A stretch of 64,000 bases of DNA from Salvator merianae. Its lineage: Eukaryota > Chordata > Lepidosauria > Squamata > Teiidae. The stretch spans positions 2,359,870-2,423,869 of the forward strand of contig QVOM02000074.1 of NCBI GenBank assembly GCA_003586115.2. The letters run 5' to 3'. The translations under genes were made by a program, and so were the position numbers. Every line of letters starts with the position of its first letter. Position 1 is the stretch's first letter. The notes below the pieces were generated by a model. The model had not been told where the DNA came from. It did not search any database and worked only from the letters and a program-made list of their open reading frames with translations. This document shows positions 52,921 to 64,000 of the stretch, piece by piece.

Positions 52921-53766
52921 GAGACCTTTACCTAACCCATGAACCATCCTGCTTTCTGCTGTTGCCTTTGCCTGCTGCCAAGCTGATTCTAGATTCCTAC
53001 AATGCTGCCAAACCTTCAAAAAATTAAAGGCATCTACTTTGTTTCTGTTGCCTCTGTGCAAGTGTGCATGTGTTTGCACACACAGATAAATATATAGACT
53101 TTTGAAACAAAAAACTATTAGTTACAGAAACTAAGAAAAAGCAGGTTTTGTGCCCCTGCTCCTTCTTCAAATGCAGATTTGCAGCAGTGGCTAGCAAAAC
53201 TGTACAAAAAGAATCCTATTAGCCTATCTGTGTGGGCTTCCAAAAAAACTCACATAACCCTTTGCACCATGTAAGAGAGGCTTCAGCCTGCAATCTTCCA
53301 TCATCGGCTGCTGCTGGTAACTTCCACTAGCATTTGCCATTCAGGTCTTCTCAACTAAGAGAGAAAGAAAATGAAGCCTTCAGAGGCCCAAGCCTCCTTA
53401 CTTTTTAAGTTAATACTCACTGGCCTTTTGCACACTGGGTTGATAGATAAGCCTAAGGGGCATGCTAGGCCACTGTATTTGTGCCATGACACTTTTGGGC
53501 ACCTGGCTGAAAAAGCCCCAGCTGGCCTTAAAAGCTGGGCCAGGACGAGCTTTCTGCAGACAGCCCTCCGAGTAGGCTCTAGCTAACCCCACCCATCATG
53601 GGCCATTGCAGGGCAGGATAACTCATGCAGTGCAGAAATAGCTACCGTTTCAACAAAAGATGGCATTCTCTGGGTAAGAGTGCACATAGATCACGGCGAA
53701 GTTGATATCACAAAGGAACTATGAATAATATGCTTTTATTCTCACAAAAAAACTTTCAAGATACGT
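52921..53766. other. No recognised feature
   Basis: Mixed DNA. 53270-53600 is somewhat GC-richer with open frames on both strands but no domain or repeat that I can name. Confidence 0.3.
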
Positions 53767-53943
53767 TATTTTATTTTTGCCATTTATATCTCATCTTCTT
53801 TCCAAAAGGCTCAAAGCAGCACACATTTGGCAATGCCTAGTACAAGGTTCTCCAGTGAGTATTCACACCTGAGACAAGATTTGAATCCAGACACTCCTAG
53901 ACTCAAATGTGGCGCTCTAGTTATTAAACTAAACTGGTTAAGC
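53767..53943 (-). mobile_element. tRNA-derived SINE
   Basis: On the minus strand it starts with a tRNA-like region: AGTTTAGTTTAATAACTAG resembles box A, and GGATTCAAATC is a good box B of the polymerase III promoter. An unrelated body follows, and it ends with GATGAGATATAAATGGCAAA before an A/T tail. This layout matches reptile tRNA-derived SINEs with a GGTATATAAAT-type end. About 177 bp, diverged. Confidence 0.75.
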
Positions 53944-54274
53944 TAAGAGTGAAACGGATAATAACAATATGCATCTGCTGCCTCATCTGTTAGGACTGCC
54001 AATGAGACTGCTGCATTATAGACTCAGTGATTCCCCAACAGTACCCTCTTATTTTTTCCTTTTTCTTGTCAGTGCCATTAGTAGTGGAAAGAGCTTGCAG
54101 TTCGTTGTCTCATACATGTTTCCCAACATAGCTGGCTGTGAGACTGAAACAGCTAAGGACCAACTCAGCTCAGTTCATGTTTAAAACAAGAAATCACATT
54201 TAATTTAATTTAAACCTCACAAATTATATACTGCCTTAAAGAAGTATATTTTCTTGCTGTCTCCTCAATTTCAT

Positions 54275-54880
54275 CATTTATTTGTTGTATTTGTAATCCA
54301 CCTTTATAAAACTGTCCCAGGGCAGATAGGTAGGAGAAAAATAATTAAAAACGAATCCATAATCCCTAATGACAATTATATTACAAATAAGACAAACATC
54401 AAATCAAATGAAACAAGGAATTTGTTCTAACAACACAGCTGTACTTTAAAGATAAAAGGCCAGAGCGAAAAGTTACAGCGAAGAAACTGATGAACCTCAG
54501 AAGGCAATCACTGATAACATCTCTTCATGTTTAATTACTTCATGGACCACAGAGATACTAAGAGACGTCCCAACCAATCTTAACTTTTGGCACATCCTAT
54601 AAAAAGGGGCACTTTTTCAGATATTTCAGATACAAACCATTTAGAACTTTGAAATCCAATATCCCTTTGTCATTTTTTTAAAAAAATGATAGTGAGTGGG
54701 CAACCAATATAGATCTGGTATAAGACTGAAACATATACAAGCAATATCTTCAAGGATCATCTACTGAACAGTACACTTCTCCAGTTCAGTCTGGGAGTTA
54801 CTAGAACAGGGACCACGATGGCCAAGACATCTCTGTCCTGGAAGAGACATAGCTGGGGGACCAGTCTTAGCTGGAAACAG
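54275..54880 (-). mobile_element. Old L2 LINE 3' fragment
   Basis: The minus strand carries CLFQDRDVLAIVVPVLVTPRLNWRSVLF, in pieces equivalent to the L2 phrase [20 protein letters not shown] (42.56 kb). Further on it carries the L2 3' UTR to a tail near 54275 (ATTTGTTGTATTTGTAATCC in reverse). More diverged than the other L2 copies. Confidence 0.65.
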
Positions 54881-55109
54881 TCACAAGTGTCACAAATGAC
54901 AAAGATGAAACCAGAAGAAGCAGCAGTTGGGGGTAGGGTCGAAGCTCTTCCCCATGCTTTGTTCAATGGCCAGCTTTTTTTTTTTTTAATTGCATTGCCA
55001 AAAACCATATTCTCTGTGAAATATCCACAGACCTATAGGAATGTACCCAACTGCAGATCATAAGAAGTTTGTTTCTTACGAGCTGCTTAGAGGCACCCGA
55101 GACTGTCAG

Positions 55110-55490
55110 GAGTGGCACCTCTAGTGACTCATGAGGAGGTGAATCGCATTCAAAAGGTGCAGAGAACTCACCTTTGCTAGTAGTGCAGCTGCTGCCATTA
55201 TCACCTTTTGTGGACAGGGCCACATCATGCTTGCATGCAACATCATCACATTTGGTATGGATGCACATTGAGACTCTCTGCACCTGCATGATCATATCAT
55301 TCAGATGCAGAGAGTCTCAACATGCATCTGCACCACGTGTAATGATTCTATACACAAGCATGGTCTGGCTCTGCCCACAGAGAGGGTGATAATGTCAGTG
55401 GCAGCGCTACTGGCAAAGGTGTGTGATGCAGCCCTGCACACTAAGAGGGCAATAACGGTGGTGGTTGTGCATTTCTGACACCTTTTCAAT
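55110..55490. mobile_element. Foldback element (two ~185-bp imperfect inverted arms)
   Basis: 55110-55293 and 55298-55490 are imperfect reverse complements. Matching words: GAGACTCTCTGCA / TGCAGAGAGTCTC beside the centre, CATGCTTG / CAAGCATG, CATTATCACC / GGTGATAATG, CACCTTTGC / GCAAAGGTG. The spacer is a few bases (TATCA). No coding frame; a palindromic MITE is likely. Confidence 0.7.
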
Positions 55491-56146
55491 GGGATTAATT
55501 ACTCTAGAGTTGCTATAGGTACTGAGGGATTGCTGAGTGAAAAATAGAATAGTCCCAGGCCTCTCTAAACAGCAACCACCTTCTTCTGAAGTGCAGTCTG
55601 CCACATCTCTACAGATCCATGATTACTTCAAAGAGAAGTGATTTGTGGCTGCATGAGTATTTTTTTTTAAAGAACGAAAGAAAGACAGACCAAGGGATTC
55701 TGTTTGCACACACACACCCTTACAAGCTGCCACTGATCAGAAGATCCCCACATCGCCTGCTCTTGTTTCTTTGGTCAAGGGTTTGATCTGCCTCTTGCCA
55801 AGCACTTGGGCTGCCCTGTCTGGTTCAGACATAACAAAGAGACAGAGCTCGATCTCATCAGCCTATTCATAGTACTTCATTCCAGATCTCCTAATGACTG
55901 GTGGCAGTTCTCAGTGGCTTCATTCAGATGCTAAAGAAAATGGGAACAAGGTCAATTCCAACGCAGCCCCCCAAGATAACTTGCTGACTGCCCCCTTTCC
56001 CCACCAAAGCTCCTATTAGCTCACAGCTTCAAGAAGAGGCACAAATTAAGCATCCATCAATTCCACTCTCCACAGAAGAAACACTCCACCATGGTAGCCC
56101 TTTCCTACCCTGCCATTCCAGGTGCTCATAAAGAGATCCAGAATAT

Positions 56147-56183
56147 GAAAGAAAGAAAGAAAGGAAGGAAGGAAGGAAGGAAG

Positions 56184-56222
<39 letters not shown>
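56147..56222. repeat. (GAAA)n/(GGAA)n/(GA)n microsatellite
   Basis: A compound purine run of GAAA, GGAA, GAAA and GA units. An open frame through it (KERKKGRKEGRKKE type) is a by-product of the repeat. Confidence 0.95.
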
Positions 56223-58514
56223 TGTAGCTATTTTCTCTCTATTTATTCTAAAACCGCCACTTTCCCATATTTAGATGTATACGTTTTGGCAAAATTCTCA
56301 ATTGCTTAAGTCCTTCATAAAAATCAAGGTCTAAAGTCAGCTCAACAATGTAGAAGAACTTGACAAAAATGTAAAGCTTGAATAACATTTTTTCCTCCTC
56401 GCAATATCCTCCATATACAATCATACTTCAAATAAAAGGACAAAATGGAGTTGAGAACATCTTGCCTTTTTACTGGACTTTGCTGGACTTCCTATTTGAC
56501 CGTATGATGAGTATCAGATTGGAAGGAAATGGCTTATATGTCTAGTAAAATTTGTGGCTCAATAAAATTTCAACCTTAGACTCTCTCAATCAAATTCAAC
56601 ATTTTTGCCTCTCAGCAGAGTTCAAATTGACAAGTAAGTCCACAAAAGTTAATAGCCTGCAAAAACCTTGACCAGCACATTTATACATGTACAATATACC
56701 AAAATATTTCAGTTAGGATTTCAACAGTCAGGGGCAAAGACTATACATACCAAGAGTTTCATACAATTACCATGTGAGGAATCAAAATGTTCTCCAAATC
56801 AGTATGGATAGCATATGCTGAAGGTTTTTTTTATTATTATTCTCTTCATAACCTGCTTGCTACATCAACTGTGTCATCATGACAATTCTTTCAAAAGCTT
56901 TGACAAATTGCTTAAACTTTTTGCATAATTTACCACAGTCAAATTATAATTGACACAGACGATCATTCATACTTCTGCAATCCTAATTACAGTAAATCCT
57001 TCTGTTCTTGAAAACATATTTAGTATTAAATTGAGAGTACTGAGGTATGTTCAAGAGCTGCACAATCCAGTATGGTTCCCACTGTAAGCAACCCAGGACT
57101 TGAGGAGGATGGGGTGTCCCAAACTGAACTGTTTCCTGTTCAGTTAAACTGGTTTGGCAATTTGGACAATGCTCCAAAGACCAGTTTTCTATCTCACCCA
57201 TGTCAATGCAGAACTGGTGAGCAAGGAAGCCAGGGGAGGAGTCTGGAGCGGCTGCTCTCAGTTTTGTTAGCTCCTCTGAAGTCTCTCTCTATGACCAGAC
57301 CCTGTGCTGGATCAAAGAGAGAGCTGTTGCATGTGGCAGATGTTAAAGAACCCAATCAAGCAACTTGTGATGGTTAAAGGCCCTTTTCCTAATGGAAAAA
57401 ATATGAATCTTTGATACACACATACACATACAAAGATGGTGATGACAAACAGGAGGCAGTTTAGCCTTCCATTGCCCACTGGGGCAAGTTCAGTTTGGCT
57501 TATATAGGAATTAAGCAATAAAAGAAGGCAGTACCTTCATCTCTACCATAAATGTCACTTAGTGGTCACTAAGAGCACCAAGATCATTAGATGTTTTAAG
57601 GTCAGTTTATCTCAGCAAGCCTCAGTTCCACATATCCTAATCAATGGCTGAAGTACAGTAGAGACATCCTGAAGTCAAAGTGGCCTAACGCCAGTGGTGA
57701 GACACATAAGGCAGCTGAGCAGAAGTGATCAAAATGCCAAAAGAATAGACAGTCTCTATTAGGAACCTTTATTTTCCTTATTTCTTGATTTTTTAGTAAA
57801 TTAGTAAAGACCTGCAAATGATGCAATGTCAAACAACAGCTCATCCATCTGTCTCACCAACAGTTACAGCTCTGTGTTGCAATGACAGAATTTCCTTCCG
57901 TTCTAGCAAAACTGAACAACAAGCAATGACTTTCTCCACATAAAATTCTTCTCTGCACAAAAATGCATGATATGACTTTGTGTGTTCTATTTTTAAAAAA
58001 TATAAGAAACAACAGATAACGATTTGAAAACATCATGATACCAAGTAATTTGACACAACATACATAGCACAGGTAAGAAGCAAAATCAACCATGCAATTT
58101 GAAGGTATACGCATAAAATCTCATGAGCAACTGATGAACTGAGCTTGTTTATCCTTGCAGGATTTATGCTGTCTATATCTGACACTCATATTTTCATAAC
58201 ACACAAACAGTATTAAATATTCATACCGTCAGAATCATCACCAATGCCTTTCTTTTCCAGGCCCCAGGAATCAGGGCACAGACCACCACTGAGGAGGCTT
58301 GGATTCTTGCTACACACAAGGCTTTCCTCTCATTTTATAATCAATTTTGCTTGCACTCCACATCTGGATGGAACACACAGCAAGTAGATAAAACAAGTTC
58401 GATGCACGTGTAATTTGAACTCACCATTGCACAGGAAGTAGCTCCAACTCCACCACTCCCCATTGGAAACTCCTTCAAAGTTGTCAATCTTCCAGTATTC
58501 TTGCCATTTACATT
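56223..58514. other. No recognised feature
   Basis: AT-rich DNA. I see no exon-like frame with splice sites, no RNA gene and no repeat that matches others in the window. Confidence 0.35.
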
Positions 58515-58682
58515 TTTGTGCTCCAGTACAAAGGCAGAAACTTTGTGGCTTTGTACTCCAACACAAAGGCAGAATCATCTGCTCCAATTTTGTGCTCCTG
58601 CACAAAGGAAGAAACTTTCTGGTTTTGCACTCAAACATAAAGACAGAACTGCCTGTTACAGATTTGTGCTCTAGTGCAAACC
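58515..58682. repeat. Minisatellite of ~35-39 bp units
   Basis: Four and a half imperfect units, each starting TGTGCTCCAGTACAAAGGCAG or a variant: starts at about 58517, 58551, 58590, 58625 and 58663. Units alternate between an AACTTTCTGG-type and an ATCATCTG/CTGCCTG-type second half, so the higher-order unit may be ~75 bp. Within a unit, GTGCTCC-GTAC-AAAG forms weak inverted symmetry. Confidence 0.75.
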
Positions 58683-59204
58683 AAAAGGAAAAGGAAAAGA
58701 AAAAAATCCAAGGTAGAAGAGTTCATTGAATTGAGGGGCTCTGACTTACAGTGTCATCTCTCCCCCTGTGATTCCTCAGATCGAATAACTCTATTGCTGC
58801 TCCCCTATACCAAGCTACAGTATCCCTTTTTCACTTGAAAAAGAGTTGCTTTAATGGAAAAATAATTCTTAAAGTAAAAGAGAGGAAGGAAGAGAAGCCT
58901 TTAGAAGGGGAGAGTGAGTTTGAGCCTTGTTTCTAGAGCAATTTCAGCAAGGTGATCAGCCCATACCTCTCTGGAACCCAAGCATACAGGACCCAAAGTT
59001 CAGGATGAAGTCCAGCTTTTGATGCAAGATGGGCATTGTAGACCTCATGGAAGCACAAGAGACATCGTGAATTTAAAGTGATCAAAGATGTAGTGGACCC
59101 TGGAGTCAGATCAAAGAAACTTGCTATTTCTTCTTCACGTTTCCCCCTTCACCTGTTCTTCTTCTTTTATCTTACCGGGCTTCAGACTTCTAAAACTTCC
59201 TCTC

Positions 59205-59575
59205 CTGACCTGACTGAAGTATACAAAATCATCACGGTATGAAAAGGGTGCATAGAGAAAAAATCTTTTCTCTATCGCACAACACTAGGACCAGGGGGCA
59301 CTCTGTGAAACTGATAGGTAGGAGAGTTAGGACAAACAAGGGGAAGTGTTTTTTTCACTCAGTGGGTCATTGGTCTATGGAATTTATTACTAGAAGAGGT
59401 GGTAACAGTAATCATCCTGGACAGCTTTAAGAAGGGATTGGACAGATTCATGGAGGTCAGGTGTATCAATGGTTACCAGAATGGATGTCTAGGTACTACC
59501 TCCAGGTTGGAAAGACAGGCAGGATGCCTCTAAAGGCCATTTGCAGGAAGTCAAGAGCAGGGAAGGTTTTGTGAA
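59205..59575 (+). mobile_element. CR1 LINE 3' fragment
   Basis: GAAGTATACAAAATCATCAC, AAATCTTTTCTCTATCGCAC, GGTAGGAGAGTTAGGACAAA and ATGGAATTTATTACTAGAAG follow the CR1 at 28.71-28.9 kb (EVYKI ... IFSL-HNTRT ... GRRVRTNKGK). It ends in the 3' UTR before the terminus. Confidence 0.85.
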
Positions 59576-61814
59576 TAAACAGGAAAAAAAACCTGGCTTT
59601 AAATGTGCAGTTGATTCTGAATCCCTACCTTATTTTCTGCTACCAGCCACTGAAGAAATAGGAATGCAAAGGAAGAAATAGAAATGAAGGAGAAAGATAA
59701 ACAGTTATTACTGAACACCCTCTAATCTCTTCACCACCTCTGCCCTCCTTGCCTTCTGCTTAGGTACCACCAACTTGATCAGTGACATTTTTAAGCCTTA
59801 AGGGCAACTACGGACATGTTCTCCCTCAGGGGCCACTTGCTGTCCCTATGCCATCTCTCCCCACCCCAACTCCATTTATCTTTTTGTTCTGAATTCAGTG
59901 GCTGTTTGGAATTCTCAGTTATTTCTTGTACTGCAGGTCTCTGAAAGTTTGTTCCTAAATTATTTCTGTACTTGTGCCAATCTTTGTGATTTTTTTTATG
60001 CCTCCTGATATTCCTTCTCGCACTAATTAAACAAGGAATGTCACCTGCACCTGAACTTTGCATACCGAGGGAAGACTTAAACAACAAAATTATTTATGTC
60101 ACATGGTTCTCCGATTACAAGGGTATGGCTGCTTGAAAATGCATGACTAAGTAAAGGATTTATTAGAAAGGATGCCCCATTATTTCTACAGTCTACAAGC
60201 AAATAGATAAAAAGAGCCAAATGAAAACCATTTTGATTAAAGGGAAGTTTATAGGTGCTTTACTGTCATGTCAAATTGATAATGATAATGCATAATAGTC
60301 TAAGTAGTTACTATGATGCTAATTATGCACTTAAGATACAGAGCCCTTTAAACAACCTGTAGACACACTTTAGTATATAAGGATGTGCCAACATTTATAT
60401 AATGTATATCAAGTACTCAAAGGGCATCAAACACATTATCTCATTAATCCTTCCTACAGCTTGTAATGTAGGGCAGATTTATTATCCAGCCAGTAATTTA
60501 TTAATCCTTCAGAAGTTGGTCAAGTAGGGCAGATGTGAGGCTGAAGGATAATAATTCCTTCTTATGCTAAAATGTGTGGTCTTACAAATACCACTTGGGA
60601 GTAAAAAAATAAAAAAAATCCTGAGATCCTGAGGCGAGTTAGTTTCCAGTTTCCAAACACGTTCATAATACACCGTTTACTGTGGGCATGATAATGAATT
60701 GCTTTAATAATTTTACTAAAACAAGATATGCAATTATTTTAAGTAAGTTTTACTTCATAAAATAAAGTGGTAGAACAGAACCTCACAAGCCACTAGAACC
60801 CATGCCTTGTTATGGGTATTGGTCAAGAAGAAAAAGGAGGAGAATGGAACTTAGCAACTAAAGTGCAGAAAGGCCCGTAGAAGGAGTTTCTACCAACTCC
60901 CAATCTCTCTTTTGCATTGCCAAGATGGAATTGATTTGAAATGCTTCAAAATAATTTAGTAGATTAAATAAGTTCCAACCCCCAGATGAAGTAGCTTTCC
61001 ACAAAATTTTTCATGTTTGGAAAACAAACTCTCCAGTTCTGTGCTCCCACTTTGTGCTTATAGTGGTGAGAGGAATCATGACAGGGATCATCTAAAAATA
61101 AAACAAGGATCTTAGAATAATTTTCTTACGTATAATAGCTATTCTACCTAAAAGAAAGACTGTTCTTACAAATATTACTAAGTCTGTTAAAAGACAGACA
61201 TATTCATAGTTAAGACATATCCATAGTTAAAATGGAAATTTAGTGGATGACTTTCTTGCATGACCTCCTTGACCCTGCATGACCTCCTTGAAATGCCTTC
61301 TGAATGAATCAACTCTAATCCAAATAAATAATTCATAAATAATTCCTAACATCCTAACTGTAAATACAAACCAATTCTGTGCATTTTGTACCTGGACACA
61401 GACAGATCTCACTCTGCAGTGAGAAATGGCCAGGATCTCATTATGGCCCTGTATCCTTGTCAGGGCATTCATCTTACAGTGGACCACCAAGGATAAAGTA
61501 GTATGTGCTCCTCTCGCCAACGGTACTGATTTCTCTTGTCTTTTTAAGTATCTGCTTTTAGAGAGCTATAGATTTTGTCCATGGAATTGACTAGTTGAGT
61601 TTACATGAGGATTCAGCATTAACCCTTGTATCTTCTTTAAGGAGAAGAGTTCATTCTTCGTGACCCTCATTCTTGTCTTTGCTGAACATGGCAGGAATGA
61701 TGCCATCTGGAGGTTGCTTGTAGGTCATGCTCCTTCTCATTCTTTGCTTGAGGTGAGGAGGTTGTAGATTCATGAAGATGGAGTTCTAGAGTTGCTAGTA
61801 TGCTGTTCACTTCT
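59576..61814. other. Upstream DNA, mostly unannotated
   Basis: AT-rich. AAGTGCAGAAAGGCCC at 60861-60876 is a right-end motif of the GGGCCTTTCTGCACTT MITE group, but I could not place its left end. A direct repeat, TGCATGACCTCCTTGA, occurs twice around 61257-61291. No gene seen. Confidence 0.35.
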
Positions 61815-63130
61815 TTGGCCGCGGTCCGATATCGTAAATTTAATCCGTATCAGAAAAGTACAAGGACTGAATTCGTCTTCTGATCGTTCCCACAGTTACA
61901 GTTTAACACGGACTCAATTCATACTTGCTCGTTCCCACACTGATATTTCCCATGCTTGGCACAGAGAAACAGTACCTTTTCTGCCTCCACCCCTCGTCAA
62001 ATTCTCCTCCCTGTGCAGTCAGTGATTGGCTGCAGTCCCAATGTTCAAATCTTGACATCACAGGGGCGGGAAAGTCAAGCTCCGCTCTCCGTATGTCCCC
62101 ACTGCTGCCTCAGAACATGGATTCACTTGGCAGCGTTACCAGTCATTCGCCATTTGCTCCTTCTCCTCGCTACAGCCTCTATCTACACAAGCAGAACTTT
62201 AAAACTATGTGTACCGCACAATTAAGCTTTTTAAAGGGCTGATGGCGATTTCTGCTCCCTTGCAAGTGCACTTTTGCGCAATTGCACAATTTAAAAGTAG
62301 CACAAAAGCATAGAGAGGTCCATGACGAAGGGGAAACATGGAGAGGGAACATGGGGGGGCCTCTATTATCTTGATAGTGCAGTTCATCACCAGCAAATGG
62401 ATTCTGCCTCATCTCCCCCTGAGACATCCGCAGCAGCATGTGTCCCCGCTGTGTAGCTGTGTACTGACGACGGCAAAACTCATCTTGAGTGGGTTCTTTG
62501 TCAGGGCAAAAGGACTGCAACCCCAAACAGGTGCAGTTTCTTTTTTGGTTTAAAGAGCAGACGGAAGTGGAGGGAGTCTTTAATTTCTTCCTGGCAGTGT
62601 CAAATGGGGGATAAAGAAAGAGAAAGGACCGCAGCTTAGCGAAGTAAAAAGGAGGACGGTTTCTTTTCCCCTGGCAGCGCTGGAAGGGGGGATAATGGAG
62701 GCAGAGGAAACTACTGCACTTCCTGCCCACCCACAAAGTCTGTCATTGGATGGCACAAAATGGGGATCCCTCCTTCTGCACGCTCCCCAAAAAGTATGGT
62801 CCCTCCCAAATAGTCTCCTTCCCGGTTCCCACATCGCAAAGTAAAGTGCGCTAGCGATCTGGAACGGCTTGAGAACTTATTAAATCCGAATACAAAGTAG
62901 TCCGGATTTTGCCAATTTAGTCCAGAAAAACTACGGAACGGCAAGATCATGTCAGGACAGCGGGAACTGAAGACAGCCTGTAAACTGATTAAATGCCGTG
63001 TCGGAACGCAGCATTTGGTTGACATTTTCAAGATGCCTGCATTCTGGGTCACTATTATTGAGCATGGGACAATCCAGCAAAATCTGATTTGCGTAGGACT
63101 TAGTGGCTTTTCTTCTAAGCAGAGTTTCTT
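61815..63130 (-). repeat. Unclassified interspersed repeat, arm 2 (inverted relative to 44.3-45.9 kb)
   Basis: Same family as 44300-45930 in opposite orientation. Conserved outer block at 62740-63020 (CTTGAGAACTTATTAAATCC, CAAAATGGGGATCCCTCC) and conserved inner block at 61815-62080 (AATTTAATCCGTATCAGAAA, CTGAATTCGTCTTCTGATC, GTCAGTGATTGGCTGCAGTC). The middle (62090-62700) is unrelated to that of arm 1. Short GTTCCCACA words recur near the inner end (61886, 61931). Confidence 0.75.
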
Positions 63131-63134
63131 GCAT

Positions 63135-63640
63135 GATGTCTTGTAAAATAATAATTTTTGAGTCCTTTTACATCAGATTACTGATTCTCTGCAGTGCTTG
63201 AAAGATTTGTATTTTGAAGTCATAATGCTAAAAAGCAATTGTGATGTCTTTTGGTATCTGAATATTAGAGGGCACAGGTGGAGTGCTCCTGTGTGCCTTC
63301 TGTATGTCTGTAGGAGTTATTTTTATGTCAGGAAGACTATCTGACGATCAATTGACATTGAATGCTATTAAATTCTTGCCTTCACTATGCTCCTTCAGTC
63401 CATGCAACTGAACGTTGTTCTGGCATTCCTGAATCTCAATCTCAATAATATGATCCTGTAATCTGACCACTTCTGCCCTCAGAATCCTGATTTTCTGTAA
63501 ACTATCAATAGCAGAGTGAAGTGCAGTAGAGGCTGTGTGCTGTGTTTCTTTTAGAGAAAAGCAGGAAATGTGAGCAATGAAACTAACTGACCACAGAATA
63601 CTCACTGGCTGCACCTGTCCCTTCTGCTAATACACACAGA
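63135..63640 (-). mobile_element. L1/Tx1-like LINE ORF1 remnant
   Basis: The minus-strand frame 63348-63614 encodes SLQKIRILRAEVVRLQDHII followed by CQNNVQLHGLKEHSEGKNLI, the coiled-coil end and start of the RNA-binding domain of L1-type ORF1 (consensus LE-R-RRNN-RI-GLPEG-EG-N-IAF). Further on (63200-63330), after shifts, DIQKAHRSTPPVPSNIQIPK corresponds to the IERAHR-----PRPII segment. A different lineage from the ORF1-only elements at 11 and 40 kb. Broken by stops. Confidence 0.75.
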
Positions 63641-64000
63641 AAAGCACCACCACCATCAGTCTCCTAGGTCATACTGTAATACAAGCCACAATCTTTCACT
63701 CCACCACTGCTGCTCCTGGATGCTGCCCTTGGAAGATTAATTGCAGCTAGGACTTGAAGATGGAGCCTATAGTGTGCCTGGGCCACTGCTGGAGGAAGAG
63801 CAGAAACTTGATCCAGAAGCCCCTATGTAAAACTGTTGTGAAGTCAGGGTGCAAAAGCACCCCAGCATGGCAGGCCAGAGGTGACACAAAAAAGATGTCA
63901 GTGAGAAATTGTGGCTTGCATGACAACATGCTAATAGACAAATCAGTTACGTGGTTCCTGTCAGCAACACTCCTCCATGTACTCTGCCTTAAGATATGAC
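63641..64000. other. No recognised feature
   Basis: Short terminal stretch with open frames on both strands and no recognisable domain. It may continue the L1-type element leader. Confidence 0.3.

Noticed and set aside
56091..56309. Lys/Arg-rich 72-residue open frame
   Set aside because: Produced by the GAAA/GGAA microsatellite.
44300..63130. Giant Maverick/Polinton-like transposon with 1.3-kb inverted ends
   Set aside because: No DNA polymerase B, integrase, protease or capsid frames between the arms; the interior is ordinary CR1, Gypsy, SINE and AT-rich DNA.

Overview
The window is non-coding-rich vertebrate genomic DNA, most probably from a squamate reptile (lizard or snake). The basis is the repeat mix: CR1 and L2 LINEs in several ages, a BovB/RTE LINE, L1-like elements, Ty3/Gypsy remnants, a tRNA-derived SINE, a 5S-rRNA-derived SINE and many MITEs. 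The only host gene I can support is a fatty acyl-CoA reductase (FAR family, closer to FAR2 than FAR1) on the minus strand. Its first three coding exons are at 31765-31953, 3128-3303 and 1374-1553. They encode about the first 181 residues of a protein of about 515, with consensus splice sites and compatible phases. The rest of the gene lies left of base 1, and a non-coding first exon must lie right of 31988. Almost everything else is intron or upstream DNA filled with transposable elements.

Layout. 1-614: GC-rich CpG-containing element, cut by the window edge. 1374-3303: FAR coding exons 3 and 2. 3304-31764: a 28.5-kb intron holding, from left to right, a hairpin-rich MITE (4.7-5.3 kb), an L2 fragment, and a nearly full L2 on the minus strand (9.16-14.15 kb). 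That L2 is broken by a solo LTR with a perfect 5-bp duplication and by an L1-like ORF1-only element. Next come a convergent pair of CR1 elements (14.15-19.06 kb) with a 1.52-kb tandem duplication spanning both, a decayed Gypsy element (19.5-22.9 kb), a solo LTR, a 5S-derived repeat, an interstitial telomeric tract at 24351, more CR1/L2, and a BovB copy interrupted by a CR1 and by a 168-bp hAT-type MITE. 31765-31988: first coding exon.

31989-64000: upstream or intron-1 DNA with nested L2/CR1, a second GC-rich element (36.1-37.1 kb), MITEs, and an L2 (39.64-43.2 kb) carrying a second L1-like ORF1-only element at the same L2 position as the first. Two ~90% similar unclassified repeats lie in opposite orientation at 44.3-45.9 and 61.8-63.1 kb. 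LTR and Gypsy pieces occupy 49-53 kb, followed by a tRNA SINE, an old L2, a foldback element, a minisatellite and an L1-type ORF1 remnant.

The most unusual signal is the pair of ~1.5-1.75 kb L1-like elements (11101-12843 and 40207-41715). Both keep a YY1-like 5' start, a coiled-coil ORF and the same 3' end, lack ORF2, have target-site duplications, and sit within a few bases of the same point of the L2 reverse-transcriptase region in the same orientation. All family assignments are from reading the sequence; no database search was run.
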